Positions 20,073 to 28,610 of a stretch of 64,000 nt of DNA are shown piece by piece; the first letter of the stretch is position 1, and the number at the start of each line of letters is the position of its first letter. Both the position numbers and the translations under genes were made by a program. Source of the DNA: Afipia sp. P52-10 (GTDB lineage: Bacteria; Pseudomonadota; Alphaproteobacteria; Rhizobiales; Xanthobacteraceae); NCBI RefSeq assembly GCF_000516555.1, contig NZ_AZSJ01000003.1, positions 1,198,066-1,262,065 of the forward strand, given 5' to 3'. Below the pieces are notes generated by a model. It had not been told where the DNA came from. It saw only the letters and a program-made list of their open reading frames with translations, and did not search any database.

Positions 20073-20234
20073 CTGCTCGCGGCCCGCCGCAAGTCCCCAT
20101 CCGGAGGAACACCCAAAGGGCACGTTTCGAAGGATGATTTTTGCGGATGATTTGCGCCCAGGGTTCGAGACGCGCAGCGGTGCTACGCTCCTCACGATAA
20201 GGAGCAACGCAGCGTCCGCAGGACATGACAGCAA
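20073..20234. repeat. convergent gap with dispersed-repeat-like sequence
   Basis: 162 bp between mutT and a methyltransferase. A hairpin GCTCCT / AGGAGC (20187-20205) and the phrases TTTCGAAGGATGA and GGTTCGAGACGCGC resemble a repeat I recall from Bradyrhizobium intergenic regions. Only one copy here, so membership is a memory-based guess. Confidence 0.3.
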
Positions 20235-21074
20235 TTACCCCTTCCGCTTCACAGCAGCCTCGAGGCTCGCCTTCGCAGAACCCGGCTTGAGCGGCTTCTG
20301 CTGGCTCTCATGCGGCGCCCAGCCGGACAGCCAGACCACATCGAAGGTGGCGCGGACGCGCCCATCAGGATCGGCGAAGCGTTCGCTGTAGATTTGCGCC
20401 ATTCTCAGCAGGGTGGTCCGCCGCAGCGGCACGCGCCGTCGCTCGGCCAGCGGATTGGTAGCGCCCATCCGCCGCAAGTCCTGCATCAGCGCGAAGGCGG
20501 TGTCGTAACGCACCACGACCCGATCCACATCCGCCACCGGCAAGGCGAAGCCCGCGCGCTGCAGCAGCGCACCAAGCTCGCGCAGATCGCCGAACGGCAG
20601 CACGCGCGGCGAAAGCCCGCCCTCGACCTCGCTTTCGGCCGCGGCAAACGCCTGCCGCAGTTCGGTCAGCGTGTCGCCGCCGAACAGCGCGACCAGCAGC
20701 AGGCCATCCGGCTTCAGCGCGCGGCGCACCTGCGCCAGCACGCCCGGCAGATCGTCGATCGCCTGCAGGGCCAGCGCCGACACCGCGAGATCGAGCGATT
20801 CCGGCGCGAGGCCAAGCCGGTCGTCCTCCTGGCGCAACAGATCGATGCGCGTGATCGCCGCCACGCGCTGCGACAACACCTCCCGCAACTGCGGACCGGG
20901 CGTGCCGACATCGGCCGCACTGTTGAACGTACGCAGCACCGCCGCCAGCCGCTCGCCGAAATCCTCCACCACCCGATCGAGCAGAAACGGTGCGGATCCC
21001 TGCCGCTCGGCGCGCGACAAGTGCGTGCGCAGGGCGTGGCGGTCGATCAGGCGTGGGACGGCGGGGTCAGTCAT
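20235..21074 (-). CDS. SAM-dependent methyltransferase (BioC / NDUFAF5-like)
   Basis: 279 residues from ATG 21074 (MTDPAVPRLIDRHALRTHLS). The N-terminal region with FLLDRVVEDFGERLAAV is followed by a class I fold lacking a strongly conserved glycine motif I (DVGTPGPQLRE), then SLDLAVSALALQAIDDLPGVL and RALKPDGLLLVALFGGDTLTELR. This architecture matches the alphaproteobacterial relatives of mitochondrial NDUFAF5, a complex I assembly factor, and of BioC. The substrate cannot be told. Upstream in-frame starts extend into repeat-like DNA and were rejected. Divergent from comF. Confidence 0.8.
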   Translation of the reverse strand: MTDPAVPRLIDRHALRTHLSRAERQGSAPFLLDRVVEDFGERLAAVLRTFNSAADVGTPGPQLREVLSQRVAAITRIDLLRQEDDRLGLAPESLDLAVSALALQAIDDLPGVLAQVRRALKPDGLLLVALFGGDTLTELRQAFAAAESEVEGGLSPRVLPFGDLRELGALLQRAGFALPVADVDRVVVRYDTAFALMQDLRRMGATNPLAERRRVPLRRTTLLRMAQIYSERFADPDGRVRATFDVVWLSGWAPHESQQKPLKPGSAKASLEAAVKRKG

Positions 21075-21141
21075 GATCAGGTCCAGTCTCGCCCGCTTCT
21101 TCAGCCATTCATCGCCGGCCGGCAAGGCCTGCTCCACCAAG

Positions 21142-21201
21142 TTGTTCTTGGACAAGCCGATCCTGGACAAGTCGTTTCCGGGCCCAGTCGCTCCCCGCAA
21201 G
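21142..21201. repeat. 14-16 bp degenerate tandem repeats in comF/methyltransferase gap
   Basis: Units TTGTTCTTGGACAAG and CCGATCCTGGACAAG are clear 15-bp neighbours (21142-21171). Two weaker units (TCGTTTCCGGGCCCAG, TCGCTCCCCGCAAG) follow. They lie 68-127 nt upstream of the methyltransferase start and about 70 nt upstream of comF. Confidence 0.5.
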
Positions 21202-21273
21202 CCGTCGCCCGGAACCAGATGTTGACGGAAACCGGGTTCCCAGACGCGGGTATGCTGCTCTAACCTACGTGGG

Positions 21274-22089
21274 ATGGACGCCTTCATGCCCGATCAAACA
21301 GCTCCGACGGTCGCTCGGCGCATGCGTGCTGCGTTTGGCGCCTGTGGCGCGGTGATGGCTGGTGTCGCGCGGTGGACGCTCGATATCGCGCTGCCGACGT
21401 TGTGCGTCTCCTGCCGTGCGCCGGTCGCAGGCGAAGGCGTCTGCGCCGCGTGCTGGGCGAAACTGTCGTTCATCGCCCCGCCGTTCTGTGAGCGGCTTGG
21501 CATTCCGTTCGTCTACGATCCGGGACCCGGCATCCTGTCGATGGCGGCAATTGCCGACCCGCCGGCCTATCACCGCGCCCGCGCGGCGGTCCGCTATGAC
21601 GACGTGGCGCGCAGCCTGGTGCATGGACTGAAATACCAGGACCGCACCGATCTCGCGCCACCTTTGGGGCGTTGGATGGCCCGCGCAGGGAAAGACATTC
21701 TCGACGGCGCCGACCTGATCGTGCCGGTGCCACTGCACTGGCGACGCGGCTGGAGTCGCCGTTACAACCAATCCGGCGCGCTGGCGACAGTCGTCGGCCG
21801 GCTGAGCCGTGTTCCGGTCAACGGCCAGGCGCTGAAGCGCGTCCGTTCGACGCAGCAGCAGGTCGGATTGTCCCGAACCGAGCGGGCCCGCAATGTCCAG
21901 GGCGCATTCTCGGTCGCCACCGAGCGCAGAGCAGACGTTCAGGGACGGCGGATCGTGTTGATCGACGACGTGCTGACCTCCGGCGCCACCGTCGATGCAT
22001 GCGCCCGCGCGCTGTTGCGGGCGAAAGCGGCGAACGTCGATGTCCTCGTCTTTGCACGAGTTGTGGAGGGCGCGCAAAACCCTATATAA
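21274..22089 (+). CDS. comF: ComF family phosphoribosyltransferase-like protein
   Basis: 271 residues. Two cysteine pairs near the N-terminus (CVSCRAP, CAACWAKL) form the ComF zinc-ribbon, followed by AAVRYDDVARSLVHGLKYQD, VPVPLHWRRGWSRRYNQS, and a PRPP-binding loop VLIDDVLTSGATVDAC near residue 228. In competent bacteria ComF helps single-stranded DNA uptake; in alphaproteobacteria its role is not settled. First gene of a run with grxC, a nitrilase, DUF1178 and a VTT protein, joined by short gaps or overlaps. Confidence 0.88.
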   Translation: MDAFMPDQTAPTVARRMRAAFGACGAVMAGVARWTLDIALPTLCVSCRAPVAGEGVCAACWAKLSFIAPPFCERLGIPFVYDPGPGILSMAAIADPPAYHRARAAVRYDDVARSLVHGLKYQDRTDLAPPLGRWMARAGKDILDGADLIVPVPLHWRRGWSRRYNQSGALATVVGRLSRVPVNGQALKRVRSTQQQVGLSRTERARNVQGAFSVATERRADVQGRRIVLIDDVLTSGATVDACARALLRAKAANVDVLVFARVVEGAQNPI

Positions 22090-22090
22090 T
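22061..22090 (+). promoter_or_regulatory. candidate sigma-70-like promoter for grxC
   Basis: TTGTGG at 22061-22066, an 18-bp spacer and a consensus TATAAT at 22085-22090, inside the 3' end of comF and 48 nt before the grxC start. A perfect -10 is uncommon in this GC-rich DNA. Confidence 0.4.
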
Positions 22091-22137
22091 TGTCACAAAG
22101 ATGGTGCGGCGCGCGGCTGCATCGATGGATCGGACCC

Positions 22138-22413
22138 ATGACCGCTCAGGTTGAAATCTACACCACGCCCACCTGTGGCTACTGCCGGATGGCGAAGCAA
22201 CTGCTGACCCGCAAGAACGTCGCGTTCCACGAGATCGACGTCTCGGCCGACGCCGCGCTGCGGCAGGCGATGGTGGCGCGTGCCGGAGGGCGGACCACCG
22301 TGCCGCAGATCTTCATCGGCGGCACCCATGTCGGCGGCTGCGATGATCTCTATGAGCTCAACGATGCGGGCGGCCTTGACGCGCTGCTCGCTGGACAAAC
22401 GGTGACGCCGTGA
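22138..22413 (+). CDS. grxC: glutaredoxin 3
   Basis: 91-residue glutathione-dependent disulfide reductase of the cytoplasm. Starts MTAQVEIYTTPTCGYCRMAK with the dithiol active site C-G-Y-C at about residues 14-17. The TVPQIFIGGTHVGGCDDLYEL stretch supplies the cis-proline and glutathione-binding loop. Stop overlaps the GTG start of the nitrilase gene (GTGA). An upstream ATG at 22090 falls on the promoter-like TATAAT and was not used. Confidence 0.95.
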   Translation: MTAQVEIYTTPTCGYCRMAKQLLTRKNVAFHEIDVSADAALRQAMVARAGGRTTVPQIFIGGTHVGGCDDLYELNDAGGLDALLAGQTVTP

Positions 22414-23282
22414 CCGAGACCTTTACCGCCGCGATGGTGCAGACCCGGGCCAAACTTTCGCCCGAGGAGAATCTCAAGGACGTCAGCGCGCTGATCCGCG
22501 AGGCGGCAGCGAAGGGGGCTGACTATGTGCAAACCCCCGAGATGACAAACCTGCTCGCTGCCAACCGCGAGCAGTTGTTCAAGACGATTGCCGATGAGGA
22601 CAGCGACGCGTCGCTCGCCGCCTATCGCGAACTGGCGAAGGAGCTGCGCATCTTCCTGCATATCGGCTCGATGGCGATCCGCGCCACGCAAGACCGCGCC
22701 GCCAATCGCGGCTTCCTGATCGATCCGAAGGGGCGCATCCTCGCCCGCTACGACAAGATCCACATGTTCGACGTGAACCTCGCGAACGGTGAAAGCTATC
22801 GCGAATCCGCCAACTATCAGCCTGGCGAAGCGGCCGCGATCGTCGATCTGCCCTGGGGCCGCATCGGGCTGACGATCTGCTACGACATGCGCTTTCCCTC
22901 GCTGTATCGCGCGCTCGCCGAGAGCGGCGCCTCCTTCCTCACCATGCCGTCGGCCTTCACCAAACCGACCGGCGAAGCGCACTGGCATGTGCTGTTGCGG
23001 GCGCGGGCGATCGAAAACGGCGCATTCGTGTTCGCCGCGGCGCAAGGCGGCACGCACGAGAGCAAACGGCTCACTTACGGCCACTCGCTGATCGTCGATC
23101 CCTGGGGCGAGATTCTTGCCGAAGGCGGCGTCGATCCGGGTGTCATCCTGGCGAAGATCGACCCGGCCAAGGTCATTGATGCTCGCGGCAAGATTCCGTC
23201 GCTGCAGCACGGCCGCCGCTTCAGCATTTCGGATGCCAATACGCCGACAGGCCATCTGCATCTGGTGCGGGAAAATCCATGA
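22410..23282 (+). CDS. carbon-nitrogen hydrolase, Nit1/Nit2-like amidase
   Basis: 290 residues, GTG start at 22410 coupled to grxC. The nitrilase triad is visible: Glu in TPEMTNLL, Lys in ARYDKIHMFDV and Cys in LTICYDMRFPSLY. Also VHWHVLLRARAIEN-type (AHWHVLLRARAIENGAFVFA) and YGHSLIVDPWGEILAE. The closest family role is deaminated-glutathione amidase (metabolite repair), which agrees with sitting next to a glutaredoxin. Stop overlaps the next gene as ATGA. Confidence 0.88.
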   Translation: MTETFTAAMVQTRAKLSPEENLKDVSALIREAAAKGADYVQTPEMTNLLAANREQLFKTIADEDSDASLAAYRELAKELRIFLHIGSMAIRATQDRAANRGFLIDPKGRILARYDKIHMFDVNLANGESYRESANYQPGEAAAIVDLPWGRIGLTICYDMRFPSLYRALAESGASFLTMPSAFTKPTGEAHWHVLLRARAIENGAFVFAAAQGGTHESKRLTYGHSLIVDPWGEILAEGGVDPGVILAKIDPAKVIDARGKIPSLQHGRRFSISDANTPTGHLHLVRENP

Positions 23283-23797
23283 TCCGTTATTCGTTGCAGT
23301 GCGAACGCGGCCACGCGTTCGAAAGTTGGTTCCAAGATTCCGCGTCATACGACAGGCAGGCGAAGCGCGGGCTGGTGAGCTGTCCGGCCTGCAACTCCAC
23401 CAAGGTCGAGAAATCGATCATGGCCCCGCAGATTCCGCGCAAAGGCCGTACCACCGAACAGCGCATCGTCGAGGAGAAATCGGCCAAGGCCCGCTCCCGC
23501 CGCAAGAGCACGGACACGTCGGTGCCGGCGCCAGCATCCACGGCTGTCCCTGCCGAACCGATGCTGATGTCGCAACAGAGCGAGTTGCTCGGCAAGCTGC
23601 GGGAGTTGCGCGACCACATAAAGGCCAACGCCGACGATGTCGGCCAGCAGTTCCCGGAAGAAGCGCGCAAGATGCACTATGGCGAGATCGAGCATCGTCC
23701 AATCTATGGCGAGGCGTCGCCGACCGAGGCCAAGGCGCTGATTGAAGAAGGCGTCGACGTGATCCCGCTGCCGGCGCTGCCGGAAGACCGGAACTGA
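23279..23797 (+). CDS. DUF1178 family protein
   Basis: 172 residues. Starts MIRYSLQCERGHAFESWFQD and has a second cysteine pair in VSCPACNSTKVEKSIMAP, together a small zinc-ribbon as in FmdB-like proteins. A charged linker and LRELRDHIKANADDVGQQF lead to EARKMHYGEIEHRPIYGEA, the DUF1178 hallmark. Function unknown. Coupled to the nitrilase by an ATGA overlap. Confidence 0.88.
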   Translation: MIRYSLQCERGHAFESWFQDSASYDRQAKRGLVSCPACNSTKVEKSIMAPQIPRKGRTTEQRIVEEKSAKARSRRKSTDTSVPAPASTAVPAEPMLMSQQSELLGKLRELRDHIKANADDVGQQFPEEARKMHYGEIEHRPIYGEASPTEAKALIEEGVDVIPLPALPEDRN

Positions 23798-23813
23798 GCG
23801 CGCGGCGGCACGC

Positions 23814-24464
23814 GTGATCGACCAAATCGCCGCCTTCCTGAGCACGAGCCATCAGCTGACGCTGCTGTCGTTCGGCGTTCTGGTCCTCGCCTGCATCGCT
23901 TCGGGACTGGTGTTGCTGCCGCGCGCGCTGTTGTGCGTGCTCGCGGGCGCAGCCTTCGGCCTGATCGCGCTGCCGATCATCGTTCCGAGCTCGACGCTCG
24001 GCGCCCTGATTGCCTTCCTCGCCGCACGCCTGTTCGGCGGCCGCTTGGTACAGCGGCTGCTCGGGCGCAGGCGATTGTTGCGAAGGATATCGGACGCGGT
24101 CGATCAGGAAGGCTGGCGCATCGTCGCACTGATGCGGCTCGGCGCGCCGGTCCCGGGCGCTGTCACCAACTACCTGTTCGGTTTGACCAATATCCCATGG
24201 TGGTCGTTCACCTGGGCCACGTTCCTGTTCTGCATCCCGCAAGCCATCCTGTTCGTCTGCCTCGGCGCGGCCGGACGGGCGGCGCTGCTCGACGATCGAA
24301 CGTCCGTCCTCGCCCAGGCGCTGATCGTGCTCGGACTGATCACCAGCGCATCGATCATCCTGCTCGTCACCAAGCGCGCGCGCTCGGCGATCGGCGACCT
24401 CAGTGACGAACACCCCGCGACTCCTGCCCCGCCGGCGTCCGGCAATACTGAGACGACGGCCTGA
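23814..24464 (+). CDS. VTT-domain (DedA/TVP38) membrane protein
   Basis: 216 residues, GTG start 23814, 16 nt after DUF1178. Several hydrophobic helices with the VTT pattern: LCVLAGAAFGLIALPIIVPS, LGALIAFLAARLFG, WRIVALMRLGAPVPGAVTNY and LFGLTNIPWWSFTWATFLFC. Family members are lipid scramblases/flippases in the inner membrane; specific role here unknown. Ends the comF run and converges on the EamA gene with a 10-nt gap. Confidence 0.82.
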   Translation: MIDQIAAFLSTSHQLTLLSFGVLVLACIASGLVLLPRALLCVLAGAAFGLIALPIIVPSSTLGALIAFLAARLFGGRLVQRLLGRRRLLRRISDAVDQEGWRIVALMRLGAPVPGAVTNYLFGLTNIPWWSFTWATFLFCIPQAILFVCLGAAGRAALLDDRTSVLAQALIVLGLITSASIILLVTKRARSAIGDLSDEHPATPAPPASGNTETTA

Positions 24465-24474
24465 CGGCGCCGAA

Positions 24475-25377
24475 CTACTGCACCGCGATCAACACCGCGA
24501 CGCCGATGACGATCAGCACGATCCCACCGGCCTCGCGCAGTGCGATCGGCTGCTTGAACGAGTAGTACGAGATGCCTTGCGCGAACAACACCTCGATCAG
24601 CGCCAGCGTACGGACGTTGGCAACGCTGGTCAGTGCGAAAGCCAGGAACCAGAACTGCGAGGCGGCGGCTCCCATGAATCCGGCGAACATGGACGGTCGC
24701 CACATCTGGAACAGCGCAACAAGCGTCTTGCGATCACGCAGCAGCAGATAGGCGCTGAGCACCACCGTCTGCATGAACAGGCCGAGCACCAGCGTAAAGC
24801 TCGCGGCGGTGACGAACGAGACGCCGCCGACATTGAGGATCGCGCCACGGAAGCCGACCGCCGAGAGCGCAAAACCGGCAGCCGCCGCCAGACCGAGCAC
24901 GGTCGGACGCAGGTCGCCGAAGCTCTTCTCACCGCCAGGACGAATCGCCGTGATGACGACGCCCGCGGTCGCGATCAGAATCGCCAGCACCTTCAACCAC
25001 GTCAGATGATCGGCAAGGAAAATGAAGCCGAACAGCGCGGCCTGGATCGGCTCGGTCTTGATGTAGGCGGTGGTGACGACAAAGGAGCGCTCGTTCATCG
25101 CCGCCAGCATCAGCCCGGTGGCGAGAATCTGCGTCATCGCCCCCATGGCGAGCCAGAGCCAGAACGTGAGATTGGGCCATGACACGATATCGCCGGTGAC
25201 GAAGATCACCGCGGCGACGAATAGGACTGCAAACGGAAAGCCGAACAGAAACCGCACGTGGGTCGCACCGACCGTGCCGAGCGACGCCGTCAGCTCGCGC
25301 TGCATCGCGTTGCGCGCGACCTGCCCCAGCGAAGCGAGCACGACGAAAGGAATCCAGAGCGTTGCGAGGCTGAACAT
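24475..25377 (-). CDS. EamA/DMT-family transporter
   Basis: 300 residues from ATG 25377 (MFSLATLWIPFVVLASLGQV); an upstream ATG gives an unlikely polar extension. About ten hydrophobic segments in two EamA halves (LTFWLWLAMGAMTQILATGL, ALFGFIFLADHLTWLKVLAI; TLALIEVLFAQGISYYSF, GIVLIVIGVAVL). Inner-membrane exporter of a small metabolite, substrate unknown. The ubiG gene on the same strand ends 147 bp upstream of its start. Confidence 0.82.
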   Translation of the reverse strand: MFSLATLWIPFVVLASLGQVARNAMQRELTASLGTVGATHVRFLFGFPFAVLFVAAVIFVTGDIVSWPNLTFWLWLAMGAMTQILATGLMLAAMNERSFVVTTAYIKTEPIQAALFGFIFLADHLTWLKVLAILIATAGVVITAIRPGGEKSFGDLRPTVLGLAAAAGFALSAVGFRGAILNVGGVSFVTAASFTLVLGLFMQTVVLSAYLLLRDRKTLVALFQMWRPSMFAGFMGAAASQFWFLAFALTSVANVRTLALIEVLFAQGISYYSFKQPIALREAGGIVLIVIGVAVLIAVQ

Positions 25378-25524
25378 CGACGAGAAGACGTAACGTGGCG
25401 ATGATGGGGCCTCAGGCAGACCATCATGTCTGCATGCGGTCAAGCGACGCAGGCTCATGTCAGCCGCGCGTCCAGGGCGGCGCAGCGCCTGGCTGCCTCT
25501 CGGCAGCCCGTCAGCAACCCAGCA

Positions 25525-26277
25525 TTACGAATAGGCTTCCGCCGACACCATATAGTTTACGTCCATGTCGGACGACAGCGACCAGCGGTCGGAAAGCGGC
25601 GTGTAGATAACGCCGGTCTGCTCTGCGATTTCCAGTTTGCTCCGGTGCAGATGCCGCGCGAGTTCGGCGGGTGTGACGAACTTGCTCCACTGATGAGTGC
25701 CGCGCGGCAGCCAGCGCAACACATATTCAGCGCCGACGATGGCCAGCGCGAAGCTCTTCAGCGTTCGATTGAGGGTGGAGACCACCATCATGCCGGAGGG
25801 CTTCATCAGCCCGGCACAACGCTCCAGGAACACCCCGACATCAGTGACGTGCTCCACCACCTCCATGGCCAGCACGATATCGAAGCGCTCCAACGGGTTC
25901 ATCGCCTCAACCGTGGTGGCGCGATAGTCCACCAGCACGCCCGACCGGTCAGCGTGCAACTTGGCAGCGGCAATGTTGGTCTCCGACGGATCGATGCCGA
26001 TCACCTGGGCCCCGAGCCGCGCCAGCGGTTCCGACAAGAGACCGGCACCGCAGCCGATGTCGAGAATGCGCAGGCCGTCGAGCGAGGTGAGGCTGCGCGG
26101 GTTGCGGTCGAACTTGCGGCAGGCGGTGTCACGAATCCAGCCGAGCCGCAGCGGATTGATCTTGTGCAGCGGCGCCATCTTGCCGTTCGGGTCCCACCAC
26201 TCCTCCGACAGCTTGGAGAAGCGCGCAACCTCCGCCGGATCGACCGTGGTGCCTCGGAAATCTGATTCGGGTGCCAT
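25525..26277 (-). CDS. ubiG: ubiquinone biosynthesis O-methyltransferase UbiG
   Basis: Carries out both O-methylations in ubiquinone synthesis. 250 residues; the N-terminal VDPAEVARFSKLSEEWWDPN and PLHKINPLRLGWIRD are strongly characteristic, followed by motif I LDIGCGAGLLSEPLARLGA, VIGIDPSETNI, MEVVEHVTDVGVFLERC and a C-terminal YMVSAEAY. It follows the PH-domain gene by 8 nt on the same strand. In many alphaproteobacteria ubiG lies divergent from lysC, as here. Confidence 0.95.
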   Translation of the reverse strand: MAPESDFRGTTVDPAEVARFSKLSEEWWDPNGKMAPLHKINPLRLGWIRDTACRKFDRNPRSLTSLDGLRILDIGCGAGLLSEPLARLGAQVIGIDPSETNIAAAKLHADRSGVLVDYRATTVEAMNPLERFDIVLAMEVVEHVTDVGVFLERCAGLMKPSGMMVVSTLNRTLKSFALAIVGAEYVLRWLPRGTHQWSKFVTPAELARHLHRSKLEIAEQTGVIYTPLSDRWSLSSDMDVNYMVSAEAYS

Positions 26278-26285
26278 AACCTCTT

Positions 26286-26753
26286 CTATCGCACCGTGAT
26301 GTGGTTGCGGAACTGCAGGGGTGAACCGATCATACGGATATCCTTGTCGCCCTCACCGACGCCGCGGATCAGTACGTCGCCGTAATTTAACAGCCGCCCC
26401 GGAATGCTCTGGGTCACGTCCACGCTCTCCACCTTGTCGAGATTCATCTCGAAGGTGCGGCGCTGGATGAATCCCTCCTTGTGCACCACCCGGAAATTGG
26501 TGACGTCGGTCTCGGTGGTCCAGCGCCGGAACCAGGCCCGAACGGTCCAATACAGCGCGATCAGCATCGAGACCAGCGACAGCGCAAGCCAGAGGATGTT
26601 CAGCCCGTCCGTCACCGCCCCGCGCTGAAGCGCGAAAAAGACGACCGCAACCACCCAGGCCAGCAGCGCCGGCAGGTAGACGATCCAGTGGATGGTGGTG
26701 GAGTAGAGCACCTTCTCGCCGGGCTGCAGGATATCGTCGATATAACGCCCCAT
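26286..26753 (-). CDS. PH-domain (bPH2) membrane protein
   Basis: 155 residues from ATG 26753 (MGRYIDDILQPGEKVLYSTT). Two hydrophobic helices (WIVYLPALLAWVVAVVFFAL and LNILWLALSLVSMLIALYWT, roughly 23-42 and 50-70) are followed by a bacterial PH-like domain: TDVTNFRVVHKEGFIQRRTF, LDKVESVDVTQSIPGRLLNY and a RNHITVR end. YdbS-like; function unknown. Shares a transcript direction with ubiG, 8 nt apart. The longer upstream ORF covers a repeat and is not credible. Confidence 0.78.
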   Translation of the reverse strand: MGRYIDDILQPGEKVLYSTTIHWIVYLPALLAWVVAVVFFALQRGAVTDGLNILWLALSLVSMLIALYWTVRAWFRRWTTETDVTNFRVVHKEGFIQRRTFEMNLDKVESVDVTQSIPGRLLNYGDVLIRGVGEGDKDIRMIGSPLQFRNHITVR

Positions 26754-26870
26754 CAGGCCCTCACGTCGCAAAATCTCCTCGAGTCCGTCGCAAAAACACG
26801 GTCCGGCACCCCGAAAGCAGAGGTAGACCCCGGTTGCGGTCGGCCACCCCCGTCGGTATGTATACGCGCC

Positions 26871-26910
26871 TTTTTGCACCGGTGCTGCGGTTTTTGCACC
26901 GCGCGCACGA
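26871..26910. repeat. 20-bp direct repeat in PH-protein/lysC gap
   Basis: TTTTTGCACC recurs exactly 20 nt apart (26871 and 26891), with the first followed by GGTGCTGCGG so that GCACCGGTGC is also a palindrome. Lies 118-157 nt upstream of the PH-protein start in a 278-bp divergent gap. Confidence 0.5.
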
Positions 26911-27031
26911 CATCGAATCCGGAGCATGATGCCCAATCATCAGGCTCCATCCATGGAAATCGATCGCGCTGACACCCCGGATCGAGGCGATCCGGGCTCA
27001 AGGCGATCTAGCGGGGATTACGGCGCACGCT

Positions 27032-28288
27032 ATGAGCCGACTCGTCATGAAATTCGGCGGAACGTCCGTCGCCAATATCGAGCGCATCCGCAATGTTGCG
27101 CAGCACGTCAAGCGCGAGGTCGACGCCGGCCATGAGGTCGCGGTGGTGGTCTCGGCGATGTCCGGCAAGACCAACGAGCTGGTCGGCTGGGCGACGGAAA
27201 CGTCGGCCTTGCACGACGCCCGCGAATACGACGCCATCGTCGCCTCCGGCGAGCAGGTCACCTCCGGCCTGCTGGCGATCGCGCTGCAATCGCTCGGCGT
27301 CCAGGCGCGCTCCTGGCAGGGCTGGCAGATCCCGATCCGGACCAGCGACGCGCACGGCTCCGCCCGCATCCTCGATATCGACGGCTCGGAGCTGATCAAG
27401 CGGTTCAAGGCGCGCAAGGAGGTCGCGGTGATCGCGGGCTTCCAGGGCATCAATGCCGAGACCGGCCGCATCACCACCCTCGGCCGCGGGGGTTCCGATA
27501 CGTCCGCGGTGGCGATCGCAGCCGCGATTCAGGCCGACCGCTGCGACATCTACACCGACGTCGATGGCGTCTACACCACCGATCCGCGCGTCGTGCCGAA
27601 GGCCAGACGGCTGGACAAGGTCGCGTTCGAGGAGATGCTCGAGCTGGCCTCGCAGGGCGCCAAGGTGCTGCAGGTGCGCTCGGTCGAACTCGGCATGGTG
27701 CATAATGTGCGCGTCTTCGTGCGCTCCAGCTTCGACAAGCCCGAAGATATCGATCCCCATTCAAGTCATCCGCCCGGCACGCTGATCTGCAGCGAGGAGG
27801 AAATCGTGGAACAACAAGTCGTCACCGGCATCGCCTTCTCCAAGGACGAAGCGCAGATTTCCGTGCGTCACGTGCAGGACAAGCCGGGCGTCGCGGCGGC
27901 GATCTTCGGGCCGCTGGCGGAGGCCAGCATCAACGTCGACATGATCGTGCAGAACGTCTCCGAGGACGGCAAGTTCACCGACCTGACCTTCACGGTTCCC
28001 GCCGCCGACTACAACCGCGCCAAGGAGACCATCACCAAGGCCAAGGACGCGATCGGCTATGCGCGGCTCGACAGCGCCACGGATGTCGCCAAGGTGTCGG
28101 TGATCGGCATCGGCATGCGCAGCCATGCCGGCGTCGCGGCCCAGGCCTTCAAGGCCCTGTCGGACCGCAATATCAACATCCGCGCCATCACCACGTCCGA
28201 GATCAAATTCTCGCTGCTGATCGACACCGCCTACACCGAGCTTGCGGTCCGTACTCTGCACACTCTTTACGGGCTCGACCAGGCCTGA
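27032..28288 (+). CDS. lysC: aspartate kinase
   Basis: First step toward lysine, threonine and methionine, cytoplasmic. 418 residues. Kinase motif VMKFGGTSVANIERI at residues 5-19, ASGEQVTSGLLAIAL, and GRGGSDTSAVAIAAAIQADR near 160; C-terminal tandem ACT domains (KDEAQISVRHVQDKPGVAA and KVSVIGIGMRSHAGVAAQAF) give feedback control. An internal in-frame GTG near 27806 could make a beta-only product, as in some LysC. Monocistronic, divergent from the PH-protein gene. Confidence 0.96.
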   Translation: MSRLVMKFGGTSVANIERIRNVAQHVKREVDAGHEVAVVVSAMSGKTNELVGWATETSALHDAREYDAIVASGEQVTSGLLAIALQSLGVQARSWQGWQIPIRTSDAHGSARILDIDGSELIKRFKARKEVAVIAGFQGINAETGRITTLGRGGSDTSAVAIAAAIQADRCDIYTDVDGVYTTDPRVVPKARRLDKVAFEEMLELASQGAKVLQVRSVELGMVHNVRVFVRSSFDKPEDIDPHSSHPPGTLICSEEEIVEQQVVTGIAFSKDEAQISVRHVQDKPGVAAAIFGPLAEASINVDMIVQNVSEDGKFTDLTFTVPAADYNRAKETITKAKDAIGYARLDSATDVAKVSVIGIGMRSHAGVAAQAFKALSDRNINIRAITTSEIKFSLLIDTAYTELAVRTLHTLYGLDQA

Positions 28289-28610
28289 GCCGCCTGTCGG
28301 AGCTCCATCCGGCCCGGACGAGTGTCCTGCCCGGACGCGAGATTCGGGGTCGAACCGCCCGCGCGTTATGCGCCACATCGGCAGCGACATCCGGACGCAG
28401 GCGCCAAGGCTGCCGGGAGATTTGTCATGCCTAAAGACTGGCCAGCCTTTTGCTTGGCAAAGCAGGGGCAAATCCTTTAGGCATGGGTTGTGGCGCGCCG
28501 AACGGCCGCCAACATGGTTAAAAAGTCGAATGTTTCCAGCAGCGTAGGCTGCCGTCCCGGCTCCCGGTCCGGAATCGGTGGTTTACGGCCTGCAGCGCAG
28601 GGGCCAACAC
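28289..28610 (+). promoter_or_regulatory. lysC-ptsP gap with long stem-loop and 17-bp duplication
   Basis: 322 bp. At 28308-28341 two 17-mers match at 14 positions (TCCGGCCCGGACGAGTG, TCCTGCCCGGACGCGAG). At 28426-28485 a perfect 11-bp stem CATGCCTAAAG / CTTTAGGCATG closes a 38-nt loop that itself can fold (CTTTTGC/GCAAAG). No T run follows, so it is not a plain terminator. It could be a leader structure of ptsP mRNA or a palindromic insertion. Confidence 0.45.

Noticed and set aside
26754-26936. N-terminal extension of the PH-domain protein up to 26936
   Set aside because: It would translate the 20-bp direct repeat and cysteine-rich nonsense; the ATG at 26753 starts a normal family N-terminus.
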